From Borrelia sp. A-FGy1 (GTDB lineage: Bacteria; Spirochaetota; Spirochaetia; Borreliales; Borreliaceae), in the NCBI RefSeq assembly GCF_014084025.1, contig NZ_CP043682.1, positions 1-64,000 of the forward strand: a stretch of 64,000 nt of DNA. The letters run 5' to 3'. The notes beneath the pieces were generated by a model that saw nothing but the letters and a program-made list of their open reading frames with translations, had not been told where the DNA came from and searched no databases. Below are positions 18,417 through 29,882 of the stretch, piece by piece (positions within the stretch are counted from its first letter, which is position 1; every line of letters starts with the position of its first letter). Both the position numbers and the translations under genes were made by a program.

Positions 18417-19393
18417 AACTTATCTAAAAATTCAATAAAATTAATAATAAGTAAATCTAACTCTTTTTTGCTATAAAAATTTGACAAAAAATCAATAAAC
18501 CTCCGTGGAAACTCTGAAACAAATTTCTTTAAAATCCCTTCTTTAATATTAATTTCAAGCTTGAAAGCATGAAGCATTAAAGATATATCTTTAAAATCAC
18601 TGTCTAGTCTACTATAAATAATATCACCTAATATTGGATGATTTAAGTATTTCATATGTACTCTTAATTGATGAGTTCGTCCTGTCTTAGGACTTAAAGC
18701 TAATAATGAATAATTCCCAACATTAACAAACACTCTATATTCAGTTAATGCATTTTTACCCCTACTTTTATTGGCAATAAACTTTTTTCTATCATTTCTA
18801 TCTCTATCTATAAAAGTCTCAATAATACCAGAAAAACTTTTAAGGTTACCTTTAACAACTGCAATATAAACTTTCTTAACAACTCTTTTTTTAAATTGCA
18901 TAGATAAAAATTTCAAAGTTGTCAGATTTTTAGCACAAATTAATATACCAGATGTATCTTTATCTAGTCTATGCACAATTCCAGGCCTCATTTTATCTTC
19001 TTTGAAATTATCCTCTAAATTTGATACATGATATAAAAGAAAATTCACAACAGTATTTCCCAAACCAGATATGCTAGGATGACTTAAAATACCCTGAGGC
19101 TTATTTAAAACAATAAGATTTATATCTTCATAAAGAATAGTAATAGGTAATTTAAAAGGCCTTGCATACTCTCTTAAATCAACTTCTTCATTAAATTCTA
19201 TTAATATTTTATCTCCTACAAAAACAGGCTTTGATAATTTTTTTGAAACAAGAACACCATCATTATTCTTAAAAGCAATTACTTGTCTTTTTTTAATTTG
19301 ATTTCTAGTAAAGAGGCAAACTTTTTTAGATAAATAAATATCTAACCTTTGACAATCCTCTTTTACAACAAACTCTTCCTGAAATTTTTTCAT
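18413..19393 (-). CDS. rluD: RluD-type ribosomal large-subunit pseudouridine synthase
   Basis: Converts uridines to pseudouridine in 23S rRNA. An S4-like RNA-binding domain (about 14-70, CQRLDIYLSK) precedes the catalytic domain with HRLDKDTSG at 141-149 (catalytic D144) and GRTHQLRVHM further on. At 326 residues it is of normal length. Which of RluA, RluC or RluD it matches in target cannot be settled here. It begins directly after the stop of the BB_0019-type gene, in the pfp operon. The position matches BB_0018. Confidence 0.9.
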   Translation of the reverse strand: MKKFQEEFVVKEDCQRLDIYLSKKVCLFTRNQIKKRQVIAFKNNDGVLVSKKLSKPVFVGDKILIEFNEEVDLREYARPFKLPITILYEDINLIVLNKPQGILSHPSISGLGNTVVNFLLYHVSNLEDNFKEDKMRPGIVHRLDKDTSGILICAKNLTTLKFLSMQFKKRVVKKVYIAVVKGNLKSFSGIIETFIDRDRNDRKKFIANKSRGKNALTEYRVFVNVGNYSLLALSPKTGRTHQLRVHMKYLNHPILGDIIYSRLDSDFKDISLMLHAFKLEINIKEGILKKFVSEFPRRFIDFLSNFYSKKELDLLIINFIEFLDKF

Positions 19394-19906
19394 TTAATAA
19401 ATCAAAAAATCAATTAAAGCAATTATTAAAGATATTACCAATCCAGACGATGCCGATATCATAAATTTTTTAAAAGTTTCATCTTTTGGAAGATTAAACC
19501 CATTCGAGAAAGGATATGGGAGATATTTTGAATCCATGCCATGATTAAAATAGTAAGATAAATCAAAAAAAAACAAACTTACTATTAAAGCTATAGGAAA
19601 AGTTCCTATACCTATTACTGAAAATCTAAAAGCTCTCTTTCCCCATTTAGATTCAATAGTTTTTTCTACATTTAAAACTTCATTTTCTTGAATATTTTTA
19701 TAAAGAAAATTACTATCTTCTTTATCTTGAAGTTTAACAAAAATTTCATTATCAAAATAAACATCATTTTTACTGGGAAAAATTTGATCTCCCAGCAAAA
19801 TTTTTCGACTTAAACTCAAATAATTAATATCAAGTTTATAATAATCAAAAGAATTGGAATAGATAATACAAATATTAAAAAGTAAAAATAAAATTCCAAT
19901 AGTCAT
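19394..19906 (-). CDS. Borrelia membrane protein of unknown function
   Basis: A 170-residue protein with a hydrophobic signal-like start (MTIGILFLLFNICIIYS) and two further membrane segments at about 96-115 and 147-168. Between them it carries KYLPYPFSNGFNLPKDETFKK. No family is recognised. It lies 7 bp downstream of pfp and abuts rluD, so it belongs to their operon. The position matches BB_0019. Confidence 0.75.
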   Translation of the reverse strand: MTIGILFLLFNICIIYSNSFDYYKLDINYLSLSRKILLGDQIFPSKNDVYFDNEIFVKLQDKEDSNFLYKNIQENEVLNVEKTIESKWGKRAFRFSVIGIGTFPIALIVSLFFFDLSYYFNHGMDSKYLPYPFSNGFNLPKDETFKKFMISASSGLVISLIIALIDFLIY

Positions 19907-19913
19907 AAATATT

Positions 19914-21629
<1,716 letters not shown>

Positions 21630-21643
21630 TTAAAAATTAATTT

Positions 21644-22678
21644 CTATATGTGATTTAAAAATAAAGTAGCATCCCCATAAGAGAAAAACATGTAATTCAT
21701 CTCAACAGCTTCTCTATAAGCATTAAACACAAATTCTTTTCCTCCAAATGAAGAAACTAACATTAAAAGAGTTGATTCTGGTGTATGAAAATTTGTAAAA
21801 AGCATATCAACAAATTTAAAACGATAATTTGATCCTGGATAAATAAAAAGATCTGTTTTCTGATCTCCCCTCATAAAGTTATTATGGTCATAAGCTGACT
21901 CCAATGCCCTAAGAGTAGTGGTTCCAATAGCTAAAATTTTCTTACCTAAAGCCTTTGCCCTTTCAAGTCTAAGAGCAACAGAATCTTTTATAAAAAATCT
22001 CTCAAAGTGCATCTTATGTTGTTCTATTCTTTTTGTTCTTACAGGAAGAAAAGTTCCGATACCAACATGAAGCGTAATAAAATCATATTCAATACTATTT
22101 TTATCCAATAAAGAAAAAAGTTCCCTACTAAAATGTAGTCCTGCTGTAGTTGAAGCTGTTGAACCTATATATTTTGAATAAATTGTATGATAACGTTCTT
22201 CATCCTCTTTATCACAATTTCTCTTAATATAAGGCGGCAAAGGAATAAGTCCATACTTTTCAAAATAAGATTCATCTAAACTTTGATTAAATTTAATCAT
22301 AAATTTATTATCTGACTTTGAAATTACTCGAGCTAATACATCCTGAGGAAATCTGTAGACTCTACCTAAGCTATGTCTTCTTGCCCTAGAAATCAGACAT
22401 GTAAATATATCATCCGATATTTTATCTAGTAATAAAAATTCAAAGATATCTCCACTATCTGTCTTAGCATATATTCTTGATTTTCTAACCCTCGAATCAT
22501 TAAAAACTAAAAAAGTATTGCTATTAACATATTTTAATATATCATTTACACAATGATCATGGTAAACTTTTTGATTACTAGGATCTAGCACCATTAACCT
22601 TGATAATCCTCTTTTTTTACTTGGATGCTGTGCTATCAAATTAGAAGGTAAATCAAAATAAAATTCTTTGGTATCCAT
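21644..22678 (-). CDS. queA: S-adenosylmethionine:tRNA ribosyltransferase-isomerase
   Basis: Adds the ribosyl part of SAM to preQ1-modified tRNA, making epoxyqueuosine. The family start [11 protein letters not shown] is used here (ATG 22678). Further upstream in-frame codons would only extend into the end of ruvB, which already overlaps by 26 bp. Conserved blocks are [30 protein letters not shown] and [12 protein letters not shown]. It is 344 residues long. It comes last after ruvA-ruvB, an arrangement common in bacteria. The queuosine precursor itself must be imported if no queCDEF genes exist (see the YhhQ genes at 46.3-47.7 kb). Confidence 0.95.
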   Translation of the reverse strand: MDTKEFYFDLPSNLIAQHPSKKRGLSRLMVLDPSNQKVYHDHCVNDILKYVNSNTFLVFNDSRVRKSRIYAKTDSGDIFEFLLLDKISDDIFTCLISRARRHSLGRVYRFPQDVLARVISKSDNKFMIKFNQSLDESYFEKYGLIPLPPYIKRNCDKEDEERYHTIYSKYIGSTASTTAGLHFSRELFSLLDKNSIEYDFITLHVGIGTFLPVRTKRIEQHKMHFERFFIKDSVALRLERAKALGKKILAIGTTTLRALESAYDHNNFMRGDQKTDLFIYPGSNYRFKFVDMLFTNFHTPESTLLMLVSSFGGKEFVFNAYREAVEMNYMFFSYGDATLFLNHI

Positions 22679-23714
22679 TTTGTTTATCATCAACCAATTC
22701 ATTATGTTCATTTTTATCTAAATTTAGATGCAAATACGCAAAGTCAGTAGCCTTTCGGCCCCTACTCGTTCTCTCAATTAAACCCTTTAAAATAAGGTAA
22801 GGTTCATAAAAGTCTTCAAGAGAATCTGCTGTTTCACCAACAGAAATAGCTAAGGTTTCAACACCAACAGGACCTCCTTTAAATTTTAGTATTAAACTCT
22901 TTAAAATATTTCTATCCTGCTCATCAAGGCCTTCTTTATCAATTTTTAACATCTCAAGTCCAGAATTTACAATACCTTCTGTAATTAATTCATACCCTCC
23001 AACCTGCGCAAAGTCTCTCATTCTTCTCAAGATCCTATTTGCTATACGAGGTGTTCCTCTTGAACTTTTTGCAAGAAGATAAGCGGCCTTTTCTTCTAAT
23101 TTAACATTTAAAATAATAGAATTTCTCTTTATTATATTTACAAGTTCCTCCTCATTATAAAGCTCAAATCTAGACACAATGCCAAATCTTGCATAAAGAG
23201 GTGATGATACTTTTCCTGGCTTTGTAGTAGCCCCAATCAAAGTGAACTTAGGAATAGGAATTCTAACAGTCCTTGCTGCAGGGCCTTGTCCTATTATCCA
23301 ATCTATTTCATAATCTTCCATTGCAATATAAAGCATCTCTTCTATTACAGGCTTAAGTCTATGTATTTCATCAATAAATAAAACACTCTTATCATCAAGA
23401 GTTGTTAAAATACCCACAATATCCTTTGGCTTATCAAGAGCCGGCGCTGAAGTAACCTTTATTACAGTTTTCATTTCAAAAGCAATAATACTAGCAAGAG
23501 TAGTCTTGCCCAAACCTGGAGGACCACTTAAAAAAACATGATCAAGCGCCTCATTCCTCTCCCTAGATGCTTTTATAAAAATATTTAAGTTCTCCTTGAT
23601 ATGAGACTGTCCTGAAAAATCTCTAAGGGATCTTGGCCTAAGTTCATTCTCATTTGTGTCATACAAAAAATTTTTGTCAGAACTTAAAAAATTAGATTCC
23701 TCTCCTAAATCCAT
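22653..23714 (-). CDS. ruvB: Holliday junction branch-migration ATPase RuvB
   Basis: A hexameric AAA+ motor that drives branch migration with RuvA. The 353-residue protein has Walker [10 protein letters not shown] at 64-72, Walker B FIDEIHRL with DEIH at 115-118, sensor GATTKPG, and a C-terminal winged-helix domain ([21 protein letters not shown]). An AGAGGGGGG ribosome binding site precedes ATG 23714. The gene lies 41 bp after ruvA and overlaps queA. In Borrelia, RuvAB is needed for vlsE antigenic switching in the Lyme species. Confidence 0.97.
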   Translation of the reverse strand: MDLGEESNFLSSDKNFLYDTNENELRPRSLRDFSGQSHIKENLNIFIKASRERNEALDHVFLSGPPGLGKTTLASIIAFEMKTVIKVTSAPALDKPKDIVGILTTLDDKSVLFIDEIHRLKPVIEEMLYIAMEDYEIDWIIGQGPAARTVRIPIPKFTLIGATTKPGKVSSPLYARFGIVSRFELYNEEELVNIIKRNSIILNVKLEEKAAYLLAKSSRGTPRIANRILRRMRDFAQVGGYELITEGIVNSGLEMLKIDKEGLDEQDRNILKSLILKFKGGPVGVETLAISVGETADSLEDFYEPYLILKGLIERTSRGRKATDFAYLHLNLDKNEHNELVDDKQNGYQRILF

Positions 23715-23755
23715 CTACGCCCCCCTCTAAATATTTTCTAAATAAGTAAATAAAA

Positions 23756-24346
23756 TTAATTTGAAAGCCTTTTTATAGTCTCTTTGAATAAAAATTGTTC
23801 CTGATCTTCTTCTATTAACATCAAAAATTCATCAGTGGACATAATTTCTCTCATCTTAATCACAACAAGCTTTCTATCAAATCCCATGTTAACAATTGAC
23901 TGTTCAAGATCTTTAAATTTAAATATATCTGAATTCAAATCATTAGACTTAACAAGTTTTCCTCTAAGTTTCAAAAATATCTTACCTGCTGTTTTATTTC
24001 CAATTCCTTTAACTTTAGAAATAAGTCTGACATCTTCCCTTTCAATTGCATCTCTAAATTCACTATATTTAATACCTGACAATATCCTTAAAGCTGCTCT
24101 TGGACCTATTCCATCAACACTAATAAGTTCCTCAAAAATTTCTCTTTCCTGTATATTTAAAAAACCAAAAAGTTTAATTTCGTTTTCTCTTAAATGAAGA
24201 TAAATTAATACTTTAACATCCTCTAATAAATTTAGTTCTTTCATGAAAAAAGAACTAACTAAAATCTCAAATTCAAAAGGGAATGCTTCAATAATAATAC
24301 TGGACTCTCTTTTCTCGATAATTTTACCATAAATCTTGTTTATCAT
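23756..24346 (-). CDS. ruvA: Holliday junction DNA-binding protein RuvA
   Basis: The tetrameric junction-binding partner of RuvB. The 196-residue protein has an OB-fold N-terminal domain (1-62), two helix-hairpin-helix motifs (ISVDGIGPRAALRIL near 73-87 and ISKVKGIGNKTAGKIF near 107-124), and a C-terminal domain that contacts RuvB. The length is normal. It lies downstream of ruvC, but a 0.5-kb stretch with a decayed gene separates them. Confidence 0.96.
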   Translation of the reverse strand: MINKIYGKIIEKRESSIIIEAFPFEFEILVSSFFMKELNLLEDVKVLIYLHLRENEIKLFGFLNIQEREIFEELISVDGIGPRAALRILSGIKYSEFRDAIEREDVRLISKVKGIGNKTAGKIFLKLRGKLVKSNDLNSDIFKFKDLEQSIVNMGFDRKLVVIKMREIMSTDEFLMLIEEDQEQFLFKETIKRLSN

Positions 24347-24497
24347 AGAATTAAATTATAATACATCAAAAACTTAAATTTATATTATTTTATATTAACT
24401 AATTAATATAAAATAATATAAAGAGATCACCTTATAAAAAATAAATTTACTATTAGATGCCCTATTTATAAATAATCTTTTAAATTTCTAATTAAAT

Positions 24498-24808
24498 TCA
24501 GAAAAAATCATTTAGACTTCCATGCATGTTTGGTAACAATAGAAAAGACATTTCCCTTTTATTAAAGCTCCAAAAAATATTTAAATCTGATATTTGTTAA
24601 ATATCTTCTATGATGTCACCAAGCAAATATAAAAACAAATTATTTATTGCGGAATACAAGTCATGAAATAATAAAATTACTTTGAGAACAGAATAATATA
24701 ACACTAGTTATCAATCTAAATATAAAACTGTAACAAATTATAATACCCTCTTAAAATGTCTTTTAATTCTACTGACTCTAAAATAGAAATACCTTTCGAT
24801 ACTGTCAC
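24498..24808 (-). pseudogene. decayed gene between ruvC and ruvA (BB_0024 position)
   Basis: The 528-bp gap has no intact gene. Leftward it reads VTVSKGISILESVELKDIL and RGYYNLLQFYI from 24808, then after a frame change VLKVILLFHDLYSAINNLFL, YLLGDIIEDI, a stop, QISDLNIFWSFNKREMSF and LLLPNMHGSLNDFF, ending at a stop at 24498. The pieces have ordinary leftward codon use but are broken by stops and at least one frameshift. The intact family is not recognised. No other feature is seen in the gap. Confidence 0.55.
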
Positions 24809-24874
24809 TTACTGGACAGCTTAATTTTATTCTAAAATAACTTTAGAGATAAAATTTAAAAGTATATATTACGA

Positions 24875-25348
24875 CTAGTTATAATTTCCATGGCAAAATG
24901 CAAGTGCAAGTGCATCGCTACTATGATCACTATTAAAATTAAAATCTGTTTTTATTCCAAGTAAAATACGCATCATATATCTTACTTGAATTTTTTTAAG
25001 CCTGCCAAACCCAGAAATTGCGTTTTTAACTTGTATTGGAGTGTAAGCATAAAAGTCTATATTTTTCAAAGCAAGCGTTAAAATAATAGCTCCTCTAGCC
25101 TCAGCTATAGCTACTGCTGTTTTCTTATTTTTAGAAAAATAAATATCTTCAACACTTGCAACATCAGGATTAAACTCATCAATAATAAAAACAATTTCTT
25201 CAGAAATCAATTTTATTCTATCTTTTAAAGACATACAAGATCTAGTTATGATTGTACCATCTTGAATATATATATATCTACTTCCTCTCTTATCTAAAAT
25301 TCCCCACCCAACATTAGCAAGACCAGGATCAATTCCTATTATTCTCAT
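24875..25348 (-). CDS. ruvC: crossover junction endodeoxyribonuclease RuvC
   Basis: Resolves Holliday junctions by paired nicks. The 157-residue protein has the RNase H-like fold signatures IGIDPGLANVGWGI (D7), VEDIYF (E67) and HSSDALALAFCH (H142, D145). Together they form a D/E/H/D metal-binding set of the type known in Thermus RuvC. The YFSKNKKTAVAIAEARGA block matches the dimer and DNA-binding helix. It is slightly shorter than the roughly 170-residue norm but has no visible damage. It lies 25 bp after yebC, upstream of ruvA and ruvB. RuvC is reported as absent from Lyme-group Borrelia, so its presence here is informative. Confidence 0.92.
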   Translation of the reverse strand: MRIIGIDPGLANVGWGILDKRGSRYIYIQDGTIITRSCMSLKDRIKLISEEIVFIIDEFNPDVASVEDIYFSKNKKTAVAIAEARGAIILTLALKNIDFYAYTPIQVKNAISGFGRLKKIQVRYMMRILLGIKTDFNFNSDHSSDALALAFCHGNYN

Positions 25349-25373
25349 TTAAGTCCCAAAATTAAGCCATAAA

Positions 25374-26105
25374 TCAATCAAAAACATCAGAATCTTCCAA
25401 GTTATGTATAACTTCCTGTACATCATCAAAATCTTCCAATTTTTCAACAATAGTAAATACTTTATCAACCTGATCTTTATTTAAAGAAATTTTATTTTCA
25501 GGAATAAGTACAATCTCTGCCATTTCTTCTTCAAACTTAGTTTTTAAAATAGACAAAATTATTTCAAAATTTTCAGCACTTGTTATCACCTCTACCTCAG
25601 ATTCTTCACTCAAAATATCTTCTGCTCCCGCCTCTAATGCAAGCTCAATTATTTCACCTTCAGAATATTTATTTAAACTATAAGAAATTAAACCTTTCCT
25701 ATGAAACATATAAGATACAGAACCAGGAGCTCCAAGAGAGCCGCCTCCCTTTGTAAGTACATTTCTTATATCACTTGCTGTTCTATTTTTATTATCAGTC
25801 AAACACATAATCATTAAAGCTACTCCATAAGGAGCATAAGCTTCATAAATAAGTTCAAAATACTCATTGCCTGTATTATCTCCAATACCTTTTTTAATTG
25901 CTTTTTCAATATTATCTTTAGGCATATTAGATACTCTTGCCTTATTAACAGCAACCCTTAATCTAGGATTAGAATCAATATCACTCCCGCCCATCTTGGC
26001 AGAAATGCTTATTTCCCTAATCAATTTAGTAAAAGTTTTATTCCTTTTAGTATCAAGAATAGCTTTTTTTCTCTTTATAGTTGACCATTTACTATGTCCA
26101 GACAT
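25374..26105 (-). CDS. yebC: YebC/PmpR family protein (TACO1-like)
   Basis: A 243-residue protein with the family start MSGHSKWSTIKRKKAILD, then NKARVSNMPKDNIEKAIKKG and GGSLGAPGSVSYMF. The family was long described as transcriptional regulators; recent work ties some members to translation of difficult proline-rich stretches. Which applies here is not known. The ATG is 1 bp from the stop of folD, with GGAGGTTT inside the end of folD as its ribosome binding site. Confidence 0.93.
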   Translation of the reverse strand: MSGHSKWSTIKRKKAILDTKRNKTFTKLIREISISAKMGGSDIDSNPRLRVAVNKARVSNMPKDNIEKAIKKGIGDNTGNEYFELIYEAYAPYGVALMIMCLTDNKNRTASDIRNVLTKGGGSLGAPGSVSYMFHRKGLISYSLNKYSEGEIIELALEAGAEDILSEESEVEVITSAENFEIILSILKTKFEEEMAEIVLIPENKISLNKDQVDKVFTIVEKLEDFDDVQEVIHNLEDSDVFD

Positions 26106-27011
26106 CTAAACCTCCACCAATTTTTCCAATTTTTCCAATACTTCAAGCTTATCATGACTAATCAAATATGCTTTAATTGTATTAAACATTAACATAAGTA
26201 CTGTAACAGGACCAATTCCACCTCTTACAGGAGTAATAAACTTAACATGCTCTTTTATTGACTCAAAGTCTGCATCTCCAGTTAAAATACTAATACCTTC
26301 AATTTTTACCTCAGAAATACCAATATCAATAACATAAGGATTGCCAGAAATCATATTTAGATTAATTAACTTAGGCTTTCCTACAGCAGAAATAATAATA
26401 TCTGCTTGCCTAACATAAACATCCAAATAAGTACTCTTACTATGACATGTAATCACAGTCGAATTATAAGGTTTGCAAGAAAGTAAGATAGAAATAGGCC
26501 TTCCAACAAGGGCACTTCTCCCAATTACAACAACAGTTTTACCAGAAGTTTCTATTTTCTCATCAAATAAAACTTTAAGTACAGCAAGAGCTGTACAAGG
26601 AATAAATCCTTTTTTATCACCCAAAACTAATTTGCCCAAATTAATAGCAGAAAGTCCATCAACATCCTTTGTATGCACTATTTTATTTAAAACCATATTT
26701 ACATTTATTTCATTCAAAAGAGGTAGTTGAACAATAATTCCATCTGTATCTTCATTTAAATTCTCAGTTTCAATCAACTTCAAAATATTATCTTGTTCTG
26801 TTTTATTGCCCAACTTAATAACACAAAAATTAATACCAATTTCTTTTGATACTTTTTCTTTAATAGCAACATAAAGCCTACATGAGGGATTATCATTTGC
26901 CAAAATAACTTTTAAAGAAATCTTATTTACCAAATCATATTCTTCTAAAAACTTTTTCAATAACAAATAATATTTCCTCGCAAAATGTTTACCATCAAAA
27001 ATATTGGTCAA
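26106..27011 (-). CDS. folD: bifunctional methylene-THF dehydrogenase/cyclohydrolase FolD
   Basis: Interconverts 5,10-methylene- and 10-formyl-tetrahydrofolate and supplies the formyl donor used by Fmt, which is also in this window. The 301-residue protein has the catalytic YVAIKEK block, DGIIVQLPLL, VVIGRSALVGRPIS (NADP site) and PVRGGIGPVTVLML. It starts with TTG at 27011, with GGAGG six bases upstream; no ATG fits the family start. It is first in the leftward run folD-yebC-ruvC-ruvA-ruvB-queA. Confidence 0.96.
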   Translation of the reverse strand: MTNIFDGKHFARKYYLLLKKFLEEYDLVNKISLKVILANDNPSCRLYVAIKEKVSKEIGINFCVIKLGNKTEQDNILKLIETENLNEDTDGIIVQLPLLNEINVNMVLNKIVHTKDVDGLSAINLGKLVLGDKKGFIPCTALAVLKVLFDEKIETSGKTVVVIGRSALVGRPISILLSCKPYNSTVITCHSKSTYLDVYVRQADIIISAVGKPKLINLNMISGNPYVIDIGISEVKIEGISILTGDADFESIKEHVKFITPVRGGIGPVTVLMLMFNTIKAYLISHDKLEVLEKLEKLVEV

Positions 27012-27095
27012 ATCAAACCTCCACGTAACTTAGTCAAATATCACACATTATACTTATATTGTAAATATACATAAAAATCAATTTGAAAAAATGAA

Positions 27096-27124
27096 TTGTA
27101 ATAAAACCTTTTTTTAAATATAAT
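27096..27124 (+). promoter_or_regulatory. sigma-70 type promoter for the BB_0027-type gene
   Basis: TTGTAA at 27096-27101 and a perfect TATAAT at 27119-27124 are separated by 17 bp. Transcription should begin near 27131, about 30 bp before the ATG at 27161. Confidence 0.65.
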
Positions 27125-27160
27125 AACTTTAACTAACGAGTTTTTGAAAAATGGAGAACA

Positions 27161-27799
27161 ATGAAAAAGAACTTTTTAACTGGAGGCTTAATCTCAATAT
27201 TATTACTAGCTACAAGTATACCAAAAATTGAGGCATATTCAATTGATAGAAATGGAAATTCTGTTATTGGGGTAGATTTAAGTTTAGGTATACCTCTTTT
27301 TTATAATAATTTATCAAAAATTTTTTATTCCAATTTGTATCCTGGAGGAATAGGAGCGCTTAAATATCAATATCATATATTAAATAACTTATCTATGGGA
27401 ATTGAACTTAGATATTTGTTCAATTTTGACATTAATCATTCATTTAATTTACTAAATCCAGATTCTGGCATAGGAAAAACACTCAGTATAGTACCTATTA
27501 CGTTCTTAATAAACTACATATTTGATATTGGTGAGCTTTTTCAAATACCTATATTTTCAAATATAGGATTTTCTCTTAACTCTTACGGCGATAAAAGTAA
27601 TAATATCTCAAATCTAAGAACTTTTGATGCAATGCCTATAATTTCAATTGGTTCTGGATTACTTTGGAATTTCAACTATAAATGGGCTTTTGGGTTTACA
27701 ACTGCATGGTGGACAATGTTTGAGTTTGGTAATTCAGCTAAAACAGGACACTTTTTATTAATTTCTCTATTTGTAACAGTAAATGTAAATAAATTGTAG
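27161..27799 (+). CDS. exported outer-membrane beta-barrel-like protein (BB_0027 type)
   Basis: A 212-residue protein with a clear signal peptide (MKKNFLTGGLISILLLATS, cleavage near residue 25), followed by alternating aromatic and hydrophobic strands (SIPITF-type segments, GIELRYLFNF, NIGFSLNSYG, SIGSGLLWNF, ending LISLFVTVNVNKL). This looks like a small outer-membrane beta-barrel. GGAGAACA precedes the ATG. It is co-transcribed with the lipoprotein gene 7 bp downstream. The function is not established; the barrel is inferred from the pattern. Confidence 0.7.
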   Translation: MKKNFLTGGLISILLLATSIPKIEAYSIDRNGNSVIGVDLSLGIPLFYNNLSKIFYSNLYPGGIGALKYQYHILNNLSMGIELRYLFNFDINHSFNLLNPDSGIGKTLSIVPITFLINYIFDIGELFQIPIFSNIGFSLNSYGDKSNNISNLRTFDAMPIISIGSGLLWNFNYKWAFGFTTAWWTMFEFGNSAKTGHFLLISLFVTVNVNKL

Positions 27800-27806
27800 G
27801 TTTAAT

Positions 27807-28835
27807 ATGAATAATAATAGAAATTTTAAAGAATTCACACTAATTATGCTAATAATACTAGCTAGCTCATGCTCAAGTGAATCTATTTTTTCTCAACTCA
27901 GTAAGTTACAAAAAATAAATAGTGATAATAATATTCTAGACAGTTCAAGTCCAAGCGGCATATCAGTTGTTAATGATACTTTATATATTGCAGCTATGCA
28001 CTTATTTAAAAAAGAAAATGGAGTTGTTAAAAAAATAAATTTTAGTAATTCTTATGAATTTGTAATTGATCTTGTTAACATTTCAGGTAAAACATATCTA
28101 TTAGCACAAAGCAAAGATAAAAAACTAGAACTCTATACTCTTGAACAAGACAACTGGAAACTTACTTTTCAAAAAAATTTAAATGCCATTAAATTCTTAA
28201 AGTCTATAGATAAAAATGGAGTCAAATCAGCTTATATTTTAGCTTCAGAAGTAAATGGAAGTCAAGTTATTCTAGACATTAATGGAGTTAATAAAACCCC
28301 TTCAAATACAAACAAAGATGATAAATTTTATCAAATCTCAAATAGAAATCAATTAATAACAGGAAAATTCTCAAAAATTTGGAAACTAGACGGCAGTTCT
28401 ATAAATGTTAATTCAAAAAATGAAATAATGCCTATTATAGATACAAATATACGTGGCTTTGCTGAAACTCTAGTAATGACTGGGGGAGGTTATGCTACAT
28501 CAGATAACAAATTTAGAATATATTCAAGTATAAATAATTATGAAAATCCAATATTTAACCGAGAAGATATAGGTAGTTTTATTGCATATTTTGCAATAGA
28601 AGTAAATGGAATAATCCTTATTGGCAGTAATAGTGGATTTGTAGAACTTATCAAAGACAAAAATACATTTATTCTACAATCACCTTCTTATTCTGCATCA
28701 GAAGGATCTTATCATGCATCACAATTAAGCAAAACAAGACTCAATAACATCATACCTATTGATGATAAAACCTATATACTAACACAAGGAAAAGGATTAT
28801 GGAAAATTGAAAACCATAAATTAACTAAAGAATAA
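27807..28835 (+). CDS. BAM-complex accessory lipoprotein (BB_0028 type)
   Basis: A 342-residue lipoprotein with the lipobox LASSC and lipidated C22. The mature part is a beta-rich sequence in blocks resembling propeller blades ([68 protein letters not shown]). In B. burgdorferi, BB0028 has been reported as a partner of BamA; the assignment here rests on position and on this layout. It follows the beta-barrel gene by 7 bp and converges on the DUF188 gene, overlapping by 15 bp. Confidence 0.7.
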   Translation: MNNNRNFKEFTLIMLIILASSCSSESIFSQLSKLQKINSDNNILDSSSPSGISVVNDTLYIAAMHLFKKENGVVKKINFSNSYEFVIDLVNISGKTYLLAQSKDKKLELYTLEQDNWKLTFQKNLNAIKFLKSIDKNGVKSAYILASEVNGSQVILDINGVNKTPSNTNKDDKFYQISNRNQLITGKFSKIWKLDGSSINVNSKNEIMPIIDTNIRGFAETLVMTGGGYATSDNKFRIYSSINNYENPIFNREDIGSFIAYFAIEVNGIILIGSNSGFVELIKDKNTFILQSPSYSASEGSYHASQLSKTRLNNIIPIDDKTYILTQGKGLWKIENHKLTKE

Positions 28836-29255
28836 ACGATGAAAATTCATTGCAAAATTTGAATATCTATTTCTACTAAACTCATAATTAAAATATTTTT
28901 TTACTTTAATAAGCCCTAAATTATTGTTCATATTAGATCTAAAGTATAAATAATTTATATTATCTGTATTAAAAATTTTTCCTTCATCATTGATAACTTT
29001 AATTTCTAAATTCAAAAGACACTTAGCAAATAGTATATCTCTTGTTATTACAATACTATCCTTATTGACTAATTCTAAAATGAAAGAATCTACATACCTT
29101 ACAACTTTAAAAACAGTATTTCTAGTACTACTTAAATGTAAAGATTTATTTGAAACTAAAATAAGTTCTACCTTTCTATTAAGCACAAAATTTTGCAAAA
29201 ATTTTATTATTTTTAAACTACAAGAATCAGCATCAACAAAAATCTTATCTAACAA
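28821..29255 (-). CDS. DUF188 (YaiI/YqxD) family protein
   Basis: A 144-residue protein starting IFVDADSCS, the family's VDADACP-type signature with Ser in place of the usual Pro. It continues with [16 protein letters not shown] (the D-x-LA block of the PIN-like fold) and INDEGKIF. The activity is not established; the fold suggests a nuclease relative. It overlaps the signal-peptidase-like gene by 11 bp. The position matches BB_0029. Confidence 0.75.
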   Translation of the reverse strand: MLDKIFVDADSCSLKIIKFLQNFVLNRKVELILVSNKSLHLSSTRNTVFKVVRYVDSFILELVNKDSIVITRDILFAKCLLNLEIKVINDEGKIFNTDNINYLYFRSNMNNNLGLIKVKKYFNYEFSRNRYSNFAMNFHRLFFS

Positions 29256-29880
29256 TTTTATAATCCAATATCTTTAAAACTAAAAAAGATTTTATTTTTT
29301 CTTTATTAACAGGCCCTACTGTCCTAGAATCATTCAAAATTTCCAAATTCTCATTTAAGAGAAAAAATTCATTCTTTTTTAAAGCAAAGCATTTAACTGG
29401 TTGATTAGATTTAAAAAAATCATTTAACCTATAATTATTTATGAACTTACCATTTAAATAAAAAGAATTATTACTTATCCTATTAACTAAGACATCAAAA
29501 CCTTTAACATAAACTAAGTCTCCCCAAGTAGCAACTATTCTCGATATACTATATTTTTTTATATTAAAAATTTTATTCAAACAAAATAAATCTCTGAAAA
29601 AATCTAAAAAAATGTTGCCCTCTAAAGTTAAATCCTCATAAAGGACAATATTATCCTCTCTAAAAGGTACAAAAAAAGCTCTTAAATACCCTGAAATAAA
29701 AATTAAACTATGGTTTTCTTCTATTAAAGGTGACATTTCTTTACCTTGAAAAGTAAAAATTTGTATAAAAAACTTCGTAAACAAATAATTTATTATTAAA
29801 AATAGCAAAATAAAATTAAAAAATTTTTTTCTTCGTTTTTTTCTTAAAAGTCTTTGTTCAAAAGCTAAATAAGTAGCCAT
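29245..29880 (-). CDS. signal peptidase I-like protein lacking the Ser/Lys dyad
   Basis: A 211-residue membrane protein with one N-terminal helix (about 20-41) and then an S26-type fold: [10 protein letters not shown] (46-53), [27 protein letters not shown] and [14 protein letters not shown]. In active enzymes the first motif is GxSMxP, and a Lys precedes R-V-x-x-x-x-G-D. Here the Ser position is E48 and the Lys position is S113. It should therefore not cleave by the normal mechanism. It lies 2 bp after lepB and may assist it or bind precursors. The position matches BB_0030, usually annotated as a signal peptidase. Confidence 0.8.
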   Translation of the reverse strand: MATYLAFEQRLLRKKRRKKFFNFILLFLIINYLFTKFFIQIFTFQGKEMSPLIEENHSLIFISGYLRAFFVPFREDNIVLYEDLTLEGNIFLDFFRDLFCLNKIFNIKKYSISRIVATWGDLVYVKGFDVLVNRISNNSFYLNGKFINNYRLNDFFKSNQPVKCFALKKNEFFLLNENLEILNDSRTVGPVNKEKIKSFLVLKILDYKIVR

Positions 29881-29882
29881 TT

